A stretch of 64,000 nucleotides of DNA from Schistosoma haematobium (taxonomy: Eukaryota; Platyhelminthes; Trematoda; Strigeidida; Schistosomatidae): positions 29,639,536 through 29,703,535 of the forward strand of contig NC_067198.1 of assembly GCF_000699445.3 (NCBI RefSeq), given 5' to 3'. The stretch's first letter is position 1. The number at the start of each line of letters is the position of its first letter. Position numbers and translations under genes: made by a program. This document shows, piece after piece, positions 10,311-27,276 of the stretch. The notes under the pieces were generated by a model. It saw only the letters and a program-made list of their open reading frames with translations. It did not search any database and was not told the origin of the DNA.

Positions 10311-13059
10311 TCATGTAAACTGGATGACGTACAAAGTAATCAACTTGACATAAGATAATTGTAAAGTGGTCTCATTAATCGACTAACGAAAATACAGTGG
10401 TCAGAACACCATACCAGTAAACAACAACTTTGTAGACTCATGTCACATACCGATTTGGTGCAGGTCGATAAAAGCCGAATGAGCTTTCTGTGTGTCGATA
10501 TAGATATTTCAACGCCTACTAAGATATAAGGTTTGGTGAGATTTGCAGTATAAATGAAGTGATCAAAAAGCTCGGTTGGTTCACTTCCTATGAAAAGAGT
10601 AAGGATTGATGACATTGGTATTGCTAAGTATACGTGATGCTCATATAAAAAGGATAGTGCAAACGACCACAAAAGGCTATATCGTAATTGAAATTACATA
10701 TCTCAGTTACAACACCTGATAAGAAGTAGTAGATTTTGAAACACATAGCACTTCGATTCGAGATGTTTGCTATCATATAATTTTAATCACTTATAAAGGT
10801 TTAACATTATCCCGTTATTATTAGGGGTGGAACTGATTAATTTACATTGGTATTGTGAGCGAGTTATTTTGGCATTGGTTTTGGCTACAGTCGGTAACAT
10901 CAACAACGGGATAGCACAAACACTTATCAATAACTTCATAAGATGTGGGAAATAGTGGCTTCCTGAACTTCGTAACTTAGTGAAAAACGCAATAACGTTT
11001 GAAGTGACAGATACTGTGTTCGAATACCAGTGTGAAAATCAACACTGATGCTAACACAACAATCTGACGAGGACAAGTAAAACAATATGGTCTGAATTCC
11101 ATCGCTAGATACAACCCATAAATAATGAAAATGATTCCTACTGTATATACTCGTAAGAAACCAAATGCTATCATCAGTAGTGAATTGATGATCATAGCAC
11201 ATTATCGACTAGAAACTGTTAAACGATGAAAGAGATCTTCGATATGTAGGACTCTTAGAATAAAAACATGACTTCGTCTACAACTAGGGAACAGGAGCAG
11301 GTCTTTCGAAGATTTTAGTTTGATGTAACGAGGTACAACAATCCACGAGTCAAATTTTCAAATCTTGAGAATAGCAAAGTGCTGGCGCCAGGCCTATCGG
11401 CTTTACTATACAAGGGAACACGTGACACAATTAACTACATAATTTCAAGTTGACAATAATATCCATACTCTTCTAGAACATCTGTTGAGGAAAGTCATAA
11501 GTTCACCAACGTGTTGGTAGTATTTGTACCGCAACATTGTAATACTGAGAGCCATTCGCAGCCATTTTAGAGACGAGTCCAAGCCAAATGAAGTATTTTG
11601 AGATAGATATTTCTTAGGTTGGCGACTTCAGTGGGAACGATAGGTAGTTAGTAACGAAAACTCCCCTCTAGAATTAAGGATATAGGGGAAATGTCTTCAT
11701 CTAGTGAAATCATTACCGCTACATCAGCTCTAATGACAGCAAAAGAAAAAACTTCAGCCGCTTTAAAGCTACATTAAGAAACCGCTAAAAATAGACTGGT
11801 TTCGGCTGGTCCACCACTTAGCGAACAGAGAAATAGCAATGACTCATAAGTACTGAGAAACAACAGCAGAGTGTAGATAATCAGAGACAGAAACTGAGAA
11901 AATTTGTTATTTATATCTAAGAAACACTGCCTCCTTGAAGACAGTAAGGGTAGCGAGTGTAATGTCACCATAGTTACAGCACAATTGTGCAGTCTGTTGA
12001 CGCTATGTACATGCCCTGACGCCGTTAATTGAGGCAGGCAATATGTGACTTATCGATCGATAAATCACTTTGTGAGACGTGATGTACATAGGGAACACTA
12101 TATGAACAACTTGCATTACTGACGCGTATTCCATTTTTTCCAAGATAAATTATATCAATAAGAAAGATATATCATTTATTTTTCGTATAAATAGCATTCT
12201 ATTATACAGACAAGACACTGCAATTAATAGCCTGAGTCCCAAAAACGACAAGTCATATACAATTTCCCAAAACTGCTTAATGCCTACCTCAAACAGTTTA
12301 CCCGTCCCACTTTTCACGTGTCGAACTGTTCAAAACCCCGTCAAGGTTATAATAATATGGTCCAAGATACACACTCCTTGTACTCTATAGTCATAAAACA
12401 CACAAATGGCAAACTCTGTATCCTTCATTCCTGTTTTATTTTAGCTACGACTTCTGTCTGTACAGTACATTCGGAGTGGAAATAGTATGTTGAATTATTT
12501 AGACTGTAGCAGCAAACAAATCTTCAAAACAAATAATTCTGTGAGTATTCAACTTAAAACACTCCAGCTGAAGACGCATAGTCACGAATCTGCACCAGAT
12601 CATTACTGTTTACGCTGAACTACCCATCCCTCAGCTTAGTTCATATACATGTCGACACAGAGACCATCTTCCAAATATATTTTCGAACACCTTCACTCTT
12701 TAGTTTTAATCTGGCTGGCTTTAGGATCCTCAGTTTTAGAGGTGTTGCGGACAATAAAGCTTTCAAGCACTGAGTTTCCGTGGCATCCTGAGTGGTGAGC
12801 CCGGCGTGATCTTGTACAACAAAGGAGAAACTGTGTTTGTTTCTCAACGCACATTGTGTGTATATTTTCTCACATTATAACGTTATTTTTGTGTCCTCAG
12901 ATTTTTCGGTATATCTACAAACCTTGATTTTATTGTGCCAGAATAAACCTGAGCTGATCAGTATCATAGCCTGGTATAGAGAGGACTGGTTCTACTATTC
13001 GTAATCTTACTTCCGTGAATACGAGGTGACAGACCTACATAAGTAGTAGAGGCACTACC
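10311..13059. other. Intergenic DNA, nothing recognised
   Basis: Upstream flank of MARS1. Short open frames (for example at 10340-10672) have no family resemblance and no splice-linked partners. A stretch near 12010-12060 (tgacttatcgatcg and its surroundings) resembles 1850-1890, suggesting further remnants of the TATA-bearing repeat, but the match is short. Confidence 0.6.
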
Positions 13060-13960
13060 GCTCTGGCTCAACAGGTGCGTCACACCTAGTATGTTTACCA
13101 GTTAATTTTCTGAACTTTACGATGCTTTTAAGAGTCATCGTAGAGACTTAAACGGTCGACAAGGTTAGGCCGGCCATTCAACTGTATCGAAATGCAGCAC
13201 TCCTCGGCAAAACAAATGTTACTACGTATGAGATAGGTCATTGGTCAACAAACTCTAACGGAGGTCCTTCTTGAACACCCTTTTCTATCTAATCTTCCCC
13301 AACAATTGCAAGCGGTTCTCGTTTCACTCCAAAATAACGCTGTGAATGAACTAGCTTAATCTGACGATCAAATTATGAAGATCAATAGAATGCAAGGGTT
13401 ATTATACCAACGAATGCCTAAGTGAACACAAAGCGAAATTAAAGGACTCTGTAATACTATTATTCGTTATCTTAACATCCAGCATGATCTAAGACAATCC
13501 AAAACTCCCCTAAAGAAGCTCATTACGCAAAAAAATTATTCTCAAACCGCTAGAAACATATAACCTTAGCTGTTGTTCGAACAACAGCAACTATGGTAGG
13601 TCTCAGTAAGATTTCAGAAAACCCTGCAATTCCCAAGACATTAAATCTTTCAGTACAAAAACCTTTCGAGAACCCCCTTGACACGCGTTAGCAGAAACCG
13701 TAGCCGGTGGATATTCACCAATGATGTTGTGAAGAGGTTCTTTATCTCATCGACACTGGAGCACACGTTGCCAAAGTTCCCACGAACACTAGTGATCGTT
13801 CACAAGATCCGGTCTTCAATGACCAGGCAGCAAACGGAAAACCGAGTGCCACCTATAGTAAAAGATATGTTCACCTTAAAGAGTGTTTATTCAAACCCAT
13901 CCACTTGGATTTCTATTTGTGTTGCAATGCTGTGACCTACTTGCCAACCCAAGCAAACGA
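13060..13960 (+). mobile_element. LTR-retrotransposon remnant (gag C-terminus and aspartic protease)
   Basis: Two decayed coding blocks lie in order on the plus strand. At about 13244-13380 one frame reads a gag capsid C-terminal pattern (FLSNLPQQLQAVLVSLQNN), broken by a TAA soon after. At about 13741-13935 a frame reads a retropepsin-like segment with the active-site motif DTGA at 13752-13763. The order gag then protease and the motif styles fit Ty3/gypsy-type elements such as those described in schistosomes. No reverse transcriptase, integrase or convincing LTR was found. The RTE copy beginning at 14626 may have landed in what was left of this element. Confidence 0.6.
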
Positions 13961-14625
13961 AGGTTAGCAGAGAGAAGTCCTAAATTGTCTGTCTGTAGGT
14001 TGCATGTCATCCCCGGTCACGATTAAACATATAATCAATCCATAGTTCAACCAATATTCGGCAAGTATTCTGGATTGTACAATACACGACTGTATTTACC
14101 GTGTGTGACTAACAGTGTTATACGCAAAAATGCATTTTCCACCGTGAAGTGCAGAATCGAAAAGTCAACTATGTTTGCACACCTCGACACCAAAGCACTC
14201 ATTAGTGTAGCCTATAGATGGATCTAACTTATCAATAAGGGGAATCTTATACATAAAGATAAAGGACACTTTGAAACCACTGATATTCTCGAGATGGCTG
14301 TAAACATTTAGGTGGTTTAACATTTTCAGAAGGGAACTTCTGGCAATACACTGTGCTTCTCAAAACATTCGACACTGTTGAAGACTGAGAATCCACTCTG
14401 TTCACCAATTAGAAAACTAGTGTTTTTCTTTAACTCGTCTCCAGACAATGGCTCACCTGGACGGTGCCGATAACTGCTTTATTGGTCTAAATATCAATCA
14501 TACTAGTGTTTGAAAAATTACCTGTGAAGAATGACTTTCATCCTACAGTAATTTGTAGCTTTCGAAAGTGTCCGATATATATAATTCCATACATACGAAT
14601 TTTTAACATTCATTAACTCACTCCA

Positions 14626-17844
<3,219 letters not shown>

Positions 17845-17852
17845 TCACTCCA

Positions 17853-20800
17853 CTTATTATACTGACTTAACCTTTGCCGGCAGAGTGTGAATAATACCGT
17901 CAACTGACATTTGTATAGGAACTAAAAAGTTTGTTCCATTATTCCATGGAAACATTTTAATTACATTCAGACTACTGATTAAAAATAAGTAGTTAAGTTT
18001 GCAGTATCATCTAGCTTAAGTTATTTGTTGAGACTTTCAGTCGGATATCGGTTTTTTATCTTAATTCAGCAAAAATAAGCAGTAGATGGTTATCCATGAA
18101 GTGCCAAACTAAACAATAATAATATGTTTACTGACAATAAGCACTGAGATTGATTTTTTTAAAACTATATTAACAAATGATTCGCGAAGTTAGCCAGGTC
18201 ATCAACTCTTAGATGGCATTAGATGAAGGCTGACCTATACCGCTAGTTGGCCTAAGTTTTTTATTGGCCTAATAATATCATGGTTACTGTCAAACATCAA
18301 TTAATCCAGTTGCAGTGTACAGGAGGGGTTGTTAGTGAACATAGGAAGTATTACATACTGAATCAAATTGAAGTTCACTCCCTGTGTTTTAATAGTTTTC
18401 GTTGTAGTCAATAAATGATAGCACAAAATTTTGGACTTCAAGTATCAAAGATTTATGTAGATGCTAATATACAGGCATTCGTTCAAAGAAGATTTGTGAT
18501 CATATGGATGATTATGTTGTATTCTTTTACATATAAAACTTTTGATGGTGGACATTAAACGGAAACTGCCAACTTCAATTATTTTTGTAAGATGAAAGTT
18601 TTACTTTAAATCGCTTCCACTATACTTCCGTTTTCTTATTGTATTAATTTGATAGGCCAAATATTTTCGTGAAAGTAATCATTTGTAAGATCATGTAATT
18701 TAGGAATGTTTATATAACTGCTAGTTCATATTCTTCCGGGATTTTTGCATAATTTCTGAAGATTAGGTAGACAATTACCTCATATACTACTAAAATTAGT
18801 CCAGAATAATCTAATGACATGTGATGAACTATTTACTAACGTTCAGATATGTTAATAATAATCCTGGTAAGTTATTCCAATAAGTAAATGCGGAATGTCC
18901 CTTTGATCAATATAAATAACGCGATTACAGCGTGATTTACAGAATAAAATGAATTCATTCTATTTTGAGATTTTTCATCAGCTTCAAATAGCCTCAAATT
19001 ACGAAGAATGATTTGATTCTGGATAACTGATCGATTTACTATACTTCGTGAAGTTTTGTTAGGTGTTAAAAATGAACCGAAATCACAATAAGAGAAAGAA
19101 GACTCATGGCATGGTAGTAAACATAATTACAATTGATGCATATTTATTCACCATAACAGAAAGCAGTTTGTTATGCAAAACACAAAACAAATAAATAAAC
19201 ATAATAAAATGAGGAATTACATGATCACAAATGGTAGTTAAATTAAGAGTAAACCCATTTTGTTCAGAATAAAAGTAGTTTTCTCGACTGGTTATGGATC
19301 TAGAAAGATAATTCAGATCACTTGAAAATCATATCAACTTAGTTTCAGTCATGATTACCCTGATTTATTACGTAATCGTTCATTTTTATCGTTGCTGTTA
19401 GTACTATTATTAATATGTATTCCCTTATTATCTTTATAATTGAGATTAATTATCTCCTACTTTGCACGACTATGTGTTCATCTAAAATTATACTATATTC
19501 TAACTTAAGTTCCTCAGCCTATTTTAATTGTCTAATCCTTGGTAAAAAGTACAATCAATCTCCCTGTTACTTATGTCACCAGCGTAGTTGGACGAAACAA
19601 TTATTCGAATAAAAGTTTTGATGCAAGAGAAAAACGATTGTCTAAAATCTATGTTTAATTTCCTGGTCATTTCAATAGATATGTTTCTCTTAAAATGTAC
19701 AGTACCAACATGGTTACTCAAAAATATTCAAGACTTAATAATTCACATATCGAAAGGATTGTTGTGTGTTTACACAGTTCATCAGTAAATGGAACTTTCT
19801 AAATAAATAAACTAAATAACACTAACTGGCTATACTATTCACATTAAAAAGATCTGTAGTAACAATAATCGCTTTGTTCGGTATTAAACCTTTGGCACGA
19901 TATGAAATTCTCACTTAATGAGAATTCCTAGTTGTTTGAAACACCTCCCTCGTTTAATCTACAGTATTTATGTAACCTTTATCTGACCGATAGGACAGTT
20001 TGGACCAGAAATATGCATTCAGTCAGTATACACCGATACATCTGTGTTATAAACGTCGAAACCCAGGCTGTTAATATGTAAAAGATGAGGTTTTTAAGGT
20101 TATTTATCAATGGGATGTATCTTACATATTTGCGAAAAGTCCGAAATATTAGTTCACTTAATGAATAATTCATATACTAATCGACCATGTGTTATACCTT
20201 CAGTATGTAATATTTACAAGTATTAATATTGCATTGTTTAAAATATTTAAATAATTTTCTGTCCAATGATACCATGTTGATAGGTATGAATAGTATCTGT
20301 CATTTGTACCAGGATATCTATGTATATGAAGTAGAACAAAACAATTTAATCACCTTAGCTACCAGATGTATTATGCTTGATAGCATTATTAACTATTAAT
20401 ACAATTAACTTACAATCAAAGTACAAAAGTCTTGTTTTTCAGTCATAGTCTGTCTATAAACAGTAGTAGAGAAGTATGAAAATATGCTAAACCGTTAAGG
20501 GAAGAAAGATAGTTTTTAGCATTATATATAAGTAAGCTCATAGATATTTTGTCTCTTTCTATTCTAAGTACATCTTGTTATCTCATTATTTCGTAATTAA
20601 GTGAAATCAAACAATATAAATAAAAGGATGAGATAAATACTAAGGTTAAAATCGTACATCTTAAAATAAATATTCACTTATATATATTGCATGTATTTGT
20701 GCATAATAATATTTGCTCTAAGATAATTTATTTACTAATTGTCAAATTACCTAACAACTGACTTATGTCAATACACGAATATCTTTTCTGTATCTTTTTT

Positions 20801-23709
20801 TTATAATTAAAGTCCTAGTGATTAAAGCAAAAAAAAGTAATAGTATTAACAGTTGGACATGTATCAAGGTCATCTGTACAAAAAAAAAGATTAGGACAAA
20901 CAGCTGCCATATTCTTTTCGAACAAATTATATTTTGAATTCAGTCAAACAACAAATCAGCCAACTATATTTAATTGAATTAATTAAGTAATTAACTAACT
21001 AGAGAAATAAATAATATACATAGGAATTTATTTTTATAACAATTTGTAGTCTCAATAATAATTAACGTTTTAACAAAACATTCCAATCACTCGATGTATG
21101 TTATTAACTAATGAGATGAAATGCATACTAATCTATGTATGACTTAACAATTTTTCAAATAGCTACTCATATTCACCAGTTCATTTGGAATCAAAAGGCG
21201 TTTACAGTCATTTAGTACGGTGTTAATAAAACTAATCAGTAGTTGTTGAATAATCACAGAAAAAAAATAGAAAATTTAGAATAGTAGTGAAGTATAGGGA
21301 ATGAGCTTGGTTCTGTCTGGAACCCAACACCTAGACACGCAACTGTATCACAATGTTGTTATTTATACTGAAATTCAAAACTAATACTTGTTCTTTGATA
21401 AATAAAGTGATGCCCACTACGTTATTGATTCATGACAGCCAAGGAATAAGTTCCATATACTTTGGGAATATCACAACTGTTGCATTTATTGAGCTGATAT
21501 AATAGCTACATTGTTTGTTAAAAAACAGACAAAAGTTCCGTTTCACTAAAACTCTTCGACTTTAATAAAATGTTATATATAATTCAAATAAAAAACGTAT
21601 GAAAAAATTCACCGTGGAAATGAATTAAGAAACGTTTTACACAATACGTATAGGTAGCCTTCAATCGTTTATTCGCACCATTCGGTGTGTTCTACCAACT
21701 CCGTGCTTTCAATGCACTGAAACTCTTCAATCTTTTTGATAATTGTTGTAAATTCGACGCCACGTTCTACCAGACACTAATTACAAACAATCTTGAACGT
21801 AGCATCCTTTGCACTGTCATATCACATGACTCGAAGATATCCGTTTGAAAATTTGTAGTCCAAAAAAATAAGTTACTCAGTAAAAACAGTATTATTATGA
21901 TGTACATATGTCATATTGTCTATTTTTACAGAACAAAGCAGATAACTATTAGTAGAAAACATTATCTTCTTGCATGTTAAACTACTTCTTATATCCACTG
22001 TACTGTAGATAAATAAAACTCATGCTAATTACAAAAAACTCATTATATGTTACCTTCATCTCTTTAACAATAAGTACTGCATATGGCTTTTGTGCTAGTT
22101 AGCACTTGATGCAGACAACGTTGCAACGTTAATGAAATTGATGTGCACCGTAAGATGTAACCCGTGAACTATCCAAGCTACGATTGACTTCCTGAATTAC
22201 TTAAGACTAGACAGTATAATATTCGTAACTACTGAATGATTAATTACTACAAACGATATCTAAACTTTTATTCCTTAGACTTCTATTAGTACTTTTTCAC
22301 CAAAAGTCTCAAATATCAAACGTGTTTCTGACTAACCAGTAGCATAGACAGAAATCAGTAAACCTAAGTCTGAATATTATCACCAACATTAGCATTCTGC
22401 TTAGTTTTATTTCCCATTTGATTATGATTGTTTTTCTATAGAAAAAATAAAAGATTAATTTTCAATTATTAGAAAGCATAAACCAACTAACCATATTTTA
22501 TGAAAAATAATAACAAGAAATTTGTATTTCTTCAGAAACACACACACACATGCACAACAAGCAGTTTGAAATATTATTGAAATTCTTAGCGTTAATTCTC
22601 ATGAGATATGTATATATATTCGACAACATTTGACTGTTATGTCATTAATCATATAACAGGTTTTTTTCGAACTTTTTCTTCCCTTTCGGCTATTTTCTTC
22701 TCAAAAGATAATATTTTATTATTCTTTATTCTTTCCTTTCTTTTCTTTCTTGTCTTGCTTGCTATATTTTTCTCTTCTGATAAAGATTCTGCTTACACTT
22801 TTCTTCGTTCATTGACTTTCGACCTTGTGATTTTGTTTATGTCGACTCATTCAATGACTGTTGACAGTTGTGCTTTCATTTAAATAATACTTATAATAAT
22901 AATATTTATTATTATTATTATTATTATTATCGAGGACAGTACAAATTATAAACCAGTAATTAGTAAAATATTCATTTTATTATATTTATTAAGATAATTA
23001 ATGAAGCGGGACTAATTAATTGTATACTTGAGTAGTTTTTTTCAATTTCATTTTATTTTTTTTATTTTTTTCAAGTCCTTAGTGTTTGTTTTTCGCTGTG
23101 CACATTAATGATGATTATGATGATGGGAATAATGACATTTTTGTTTTTCCCTTGTGAACACCGCAATAATAATAAGTATAATAATAATAATAATATTTGT
23201 GGTGTTGGTGCGGAAAAATCATTTAAACTATGTAACAGGAAAAATGAGAAAACTACACAAATAAATTTCAATTTTTTCTTCTCATGACAGGCAATTATTT
23301 TCTTGTAGATGTAATTAGTAATATTTCAGACTGTTAAAACATATATAATCAATATACGTCTATTTATGTATATCATATTCATGTATATACCGATCATTAT
23401 GAATCAGAATTAAGACATTCAAGAATTAAATAGGTATAATTTGTGTTTATAAATAAATTCCACATGTTAATTTGCCTCTGTATTGACTATTTCTCAATTT
23501 CAATCCAGTCTTCTACGTTCTTCTGGTAGTGTTGTTTTGTTAACTAAAAGCTAAATAGTAACGAGTGATAAATTTTTTAGTCTTTTGTGTTGACTGAGTT
23601 CTATCTATCGAAATGCAAAGTCAGAACTAGACATAATTACTCAATGTCAAGGTTCACTACGTTTGACTTTAGGTTATTGAAACCATTTCATTTCATTCAA
23701 CAAAGCTCA
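17853..23709. other. AT-rich intergenic DNA, nothing recognised
   Basis: Nearly 6 kb without a supported gene, RNA gene or known repeat. Small open frames here are low-complexity and lack family resemblance. A TTA-rich microsatellite lies at about 22904-22931. Confidence 0.65.
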
Positions 23710-24425
23710 GCCTGGAACCCCTCTGGGGCCACTTCCAGTCCCAAGCCCGGATAAAGGAGGAGGGCTAGGCATGGGGTTAGCGACCCATCCCGTAAAAAAC
23801 TAACTCTCTAAAAAACGCTAACCAGAAAAAAATATCCAAACCATTTAAACTCTGCCCTGGGAGTCAGAAGGTCTTTATTTAGAAGAATTATGACGCCTCA
23901 TGGTAAAAGTCGAGTTCCTTCGGAAGCCATGAGGCCGATGCCCATTATGACAACCACTTATTTAGGCACATGGAATACTCGTACAATGTGGGAGACTGGG
24001 AGAGTCTTCCAAATTGCTGAAGAAATGAGGAGATACAACCTGGAGGTGTTTGGAATCAGTGAAACACATTGGATGCAGGTCGGACAACAACGACTAGCGT
24101 TAGGGGACCTTATGTTATACTCTGGCCATGAAGAAGAAAATACTCCACATACACAAGGAGTTGCATTGATGCTATCAAAACGAGCACAAAATGCACTTAT
24201 AGGATGGCGATCCTGTGGACCCAGGATCATCAAAGCCTCCTTCAAAACAAAGAAAGAGTGCATTACAACGAACGTTATCCAATGCTATGCGCCTACCAAC
24301 GACTACAATGAAGACATTAAAGATGAATTCTACGATAGGTTGCAGTCAATCATTGAGAAATGCCCAACAAAGGACTTGACCATTCTAATGGGAGACCTAA
24401 ATGCCAAAATTGTAATGGAAAACTT
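23710..24425 (+). mobile_element. RTE family B copy 3, 3'-truncated, open endonuclease half
   Basis: It has the family leader (cccaagcccggataaagg, gaccatttaaactctgcc-like) and an uninterrupted frame from ATG 23890 to 24429 covering the N-terminal part of the endonuclease: GTWNTRTMWETGRVFQIAEE, ISETHW, QCYAPTND and GDLNAK with the catalytic Asp intact. Homology stops abruptly at about 24410, before the SDHH catalytic motif and all of the reverse transcriptase. The last residues before the stop are not element sequence. Loss of the 3' end rather than the 5' end is the reverse of the usual truncation of non-LTR elements. It is unlikely to be functional. Confidence 0.85.
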
Positions 24426-24429
24426 CTAA

Positions 24430-26451
24430 CAGATTTCAATTAATTATGGAACAATTGTTTGTTGTTGCTTGATATTCACTAATTATTTTTTTTTGGTTTC
24501 TTAAAATATTGTTTCCAATTACCCTAATCATTTATTTGTTTATGCTTTCCTGTTCTTCATGCTCATTCTTCTTTCTGTTTTCATATTTACATTCATATCT
24601 TTTAATGATATTCAGTGGGATTTTTCTCTTTAAAAAAAATTCTGATTGCAAATACATTTTGTTTTATGTTTCAAAATATGTGTCAAGTTAATTTCAACAA
24701 ATAACAAGGTAATTATGTCAAAACTATTAAAGTAGTATAATACATCAATAGAATTATTTCTTCTGTTAGTAACATAAGTTATACTGTTATTTTAAACAAA
24801 TACAATTACATATAATTGTATGTGTTTATGTGGAGCTATGACATGTATAGACATTTAGTATTGCTGTAAATCATATTTCCTTCAATTGTATTATTGTATT
24901 AAGCTTTACAGAACACAACAAACTGAAAATAATAATAATGATAATACATGTTTATTAAAATTAGTTTCAATAATACAATTTGTGCAAAATTTGTAAGTTA
25001 ATATATTTATGCATTTGTATTTCTTAATCAGCTTGTAATTTCCTCTATTAAAAAAAACAAAACAAACGTAGATAACCATAACTGGCGTCAAAAGTGCTTG
25101 TTGTGCATATTATTCATAGTGAAGAAGAGAAAAAAAAGGCAAACAAAGAGAGGGAATATATAGAAAAGGAAATTATACATAAATTATATACATTTCTGTT
25201 TGCCATACGTTTACATACACACGCTTCTGTACACTATTAGTTTTAACCACAATTGTAGATGTTACTTTTTCAAGAATAAGGGGCAAGTATTTAAGTAATA
25301 ATTAATGTATTACTTATCAAATAAATAAGTAAATAAATTGTCACCCAATATTTATTTATCAATTTTCAAGGTTATACGTATGTGGACATATACTAATTAC
25401 ACTGATCTAGATGACAATAAAACCGTTGTTATCATTAATTTTGTTGATGATGATCGTTCATTTTCATAGTAAACAAAAGTATAAACTATCCTACTATGTG
25501 GGTAAACAATTTAAATTATCATGTCTGGATTAAGAAAATTTAAAGCATAAATTGTGAAACATGTGCAAGTACAAATGAATGATATACTCGTAAACAAATC
25601 CGGTAGGCTAGTTGATTAGATGGATAGAGTGTGTATGTGTGAAGGCAAGGAATAAAGAGGAAAACAGAGATAAGTAAATGCACACATAAAGTATAATAGA
25701 CAGAAGAGACTACAGTAAACTTTAATAAGAAATACTAGCCAACTACCTAACTAACTATAAGTATTAACGGTTGTTTAAATGTTTCATTCTTTTTTGTCAA
25801 GAAGTTACACTTGTGGCGCCATTCAGATAAGATATCATAATATGACATTGTGATGAAAATTGAACAGTTGTGGTGACTAGCATAAAAGTGGTAGCGAGAA
25901 AGAACACGCGTAAATACTAATAACTTTAGTAGAGAGAGAGACAGAGAGAAGTTAAATAGTCATGTGGGGTGGCTACAGGAGTCATGTACGTAAATAGAGA
26001 TATATATACAGGGAATATTGACGAAAATTAGTAGAGACAAATGAATAAATTAGATTTAAATTAGTTTTGGTAGTTAATAGCCCCCACTTCATGAGGACTT
26101 TTGATAAATTTAAACAAAATCTATTTAGTGTAAATAGTTTTTAAATAAACAAAAAAAGTATTTCTCCTATTAAAAAGGAAGAGAAAAGATAAATGAAGAC
26201 ATAAAAATAATCATTAGTTATATTAGTAAATTCTAATTAGGTTTCGAATAAATTATGTTATCATTTATCAAGATCAGTCAATGACAAGTCAATGATTTAA
26301 ACAATAAACACAGCGTTTAAAATTCACAGATTCTTCTCATTTGAAATGTTACTAAAATTTACTTTATCTTTTAATGGTGGTTTAGTCTAGATCGACTGGT
26401 GAATTTAACTGTGAAAATACTACATTCTCCACAAAATTCCATACTGATAAA

Positions 26452-26492
<41 letters not shown>

Positions 26493-26953
26493 TTATGATA
26501 TTGTTCTACATTGATTCAACGTTTAATTAGTGACAATTCTTTTTCAGTCTTTAAGTAGTGAACGAATTTTATCAACTAAATGAACTAGGTAAACTGATTT
26601 TGTAATATACTTTTGTTTAAATGAAACTTTACTAGACATAACATTGTTTGGTACTCAGCTATTAATAAGTATGTAAACATCATAGTTTAACAAGAAACAA
26701 TAGTGGCACAAATAGATCGGTAGTAAAACATATAATTATGAAACTAGATGATATTGGTTTAGATTTAACAAGAAATATCGTACACTCTTTGAAATCAGAT
26801 TCCAGTCAACAAAAACCTTGAGTTCAAAGCTTCCTTTTGATTGTTTTCAACTTACTAACATCAGATATTCTACTGTAATTCAACGAAGAAAAGCTTATTA
26901 ATATAATACGTCAAACATTGTTAACTTAATCAATTAACTAAATAGATCAGAAA
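24430..26953. other. AT-rich intergenic DNA, nothing recognised
   Basis: No supported gene. It holds a (TA)n tract at about 26454-26489 and scattered short runs of A or T. Small open frames such as 24509-24691 are membrane-like by composition only. Confidence 0.65.
26454..26489. repeat. (TA)n microsatellite
   Basis: An uninterrupted alternation of T and A for about 36 bases, in intergenic DNA. Confidence 0.95.
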
Positions 26954-26954
26954 G

Positions 26955-27276
26955 GGTTTTTTAGAGATTGTAGTAGTTTCAATAGTTGAGATCATGAGTC
27001 ATTTGAAGCTAGACCACCATAGAAAACCTGGAAGCTCTAGACAGTCGTTTCCTCCTACTATGGGACTACTCAGCAGTGCACATCCACGACCCCGCCTAAC
27101 GAGATTCGAGATCAGGACCTGTCAGTCTCGCGCGTGAGCGCTTAACCACTAGACCACTGAGCTGGCCGGCGTCCAACGGTATTAATGTCTAACTTCAACT
27201 AATCTATGAAATCGATCGACACATCCACCATTCTCATCAGTGAGTTAATATCTCACAACAGACCCGGTTGAACTAA
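26955..27276 (-). mobile_element. Sm-alpha-like SINE with tRNA-like head and hammerhead remnant
   Basis: In minus sense: a roughly 100-base leader (aaccgggtctgttgtgagat), then a tRNA-like part with box A-like tggtctagtggttaagcg and box B-like ggtcctgatctcgaatctc, a hammerhead-like core (ctgagtag, stem tcccatagtagga, then gGAAAC), and the 3' body ctagagcttccaggttttc. RNA polymerase III promoter boxes and a hammerhead domain are the known make-up of schistosome Sm-alpha elements. The core here has G8 replaced by T, so self-cleavage is doubtful. Confidence 0.8.

Noticed and set aside
10340..11202. Minus-strand frames upstream of MARS1 as possible 5' exons
   Set aside because: None resembles a GST-like or other MetRS domain, and the MARS1 ATG has an in-frame stop just upstream.
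22608..22883. A 91-codon plus-strand frame rich in Phe, Leu and Ser
   Set aside because: Composition follows from a T-rich stretch. It has no splice partner, family motif or supporting context.
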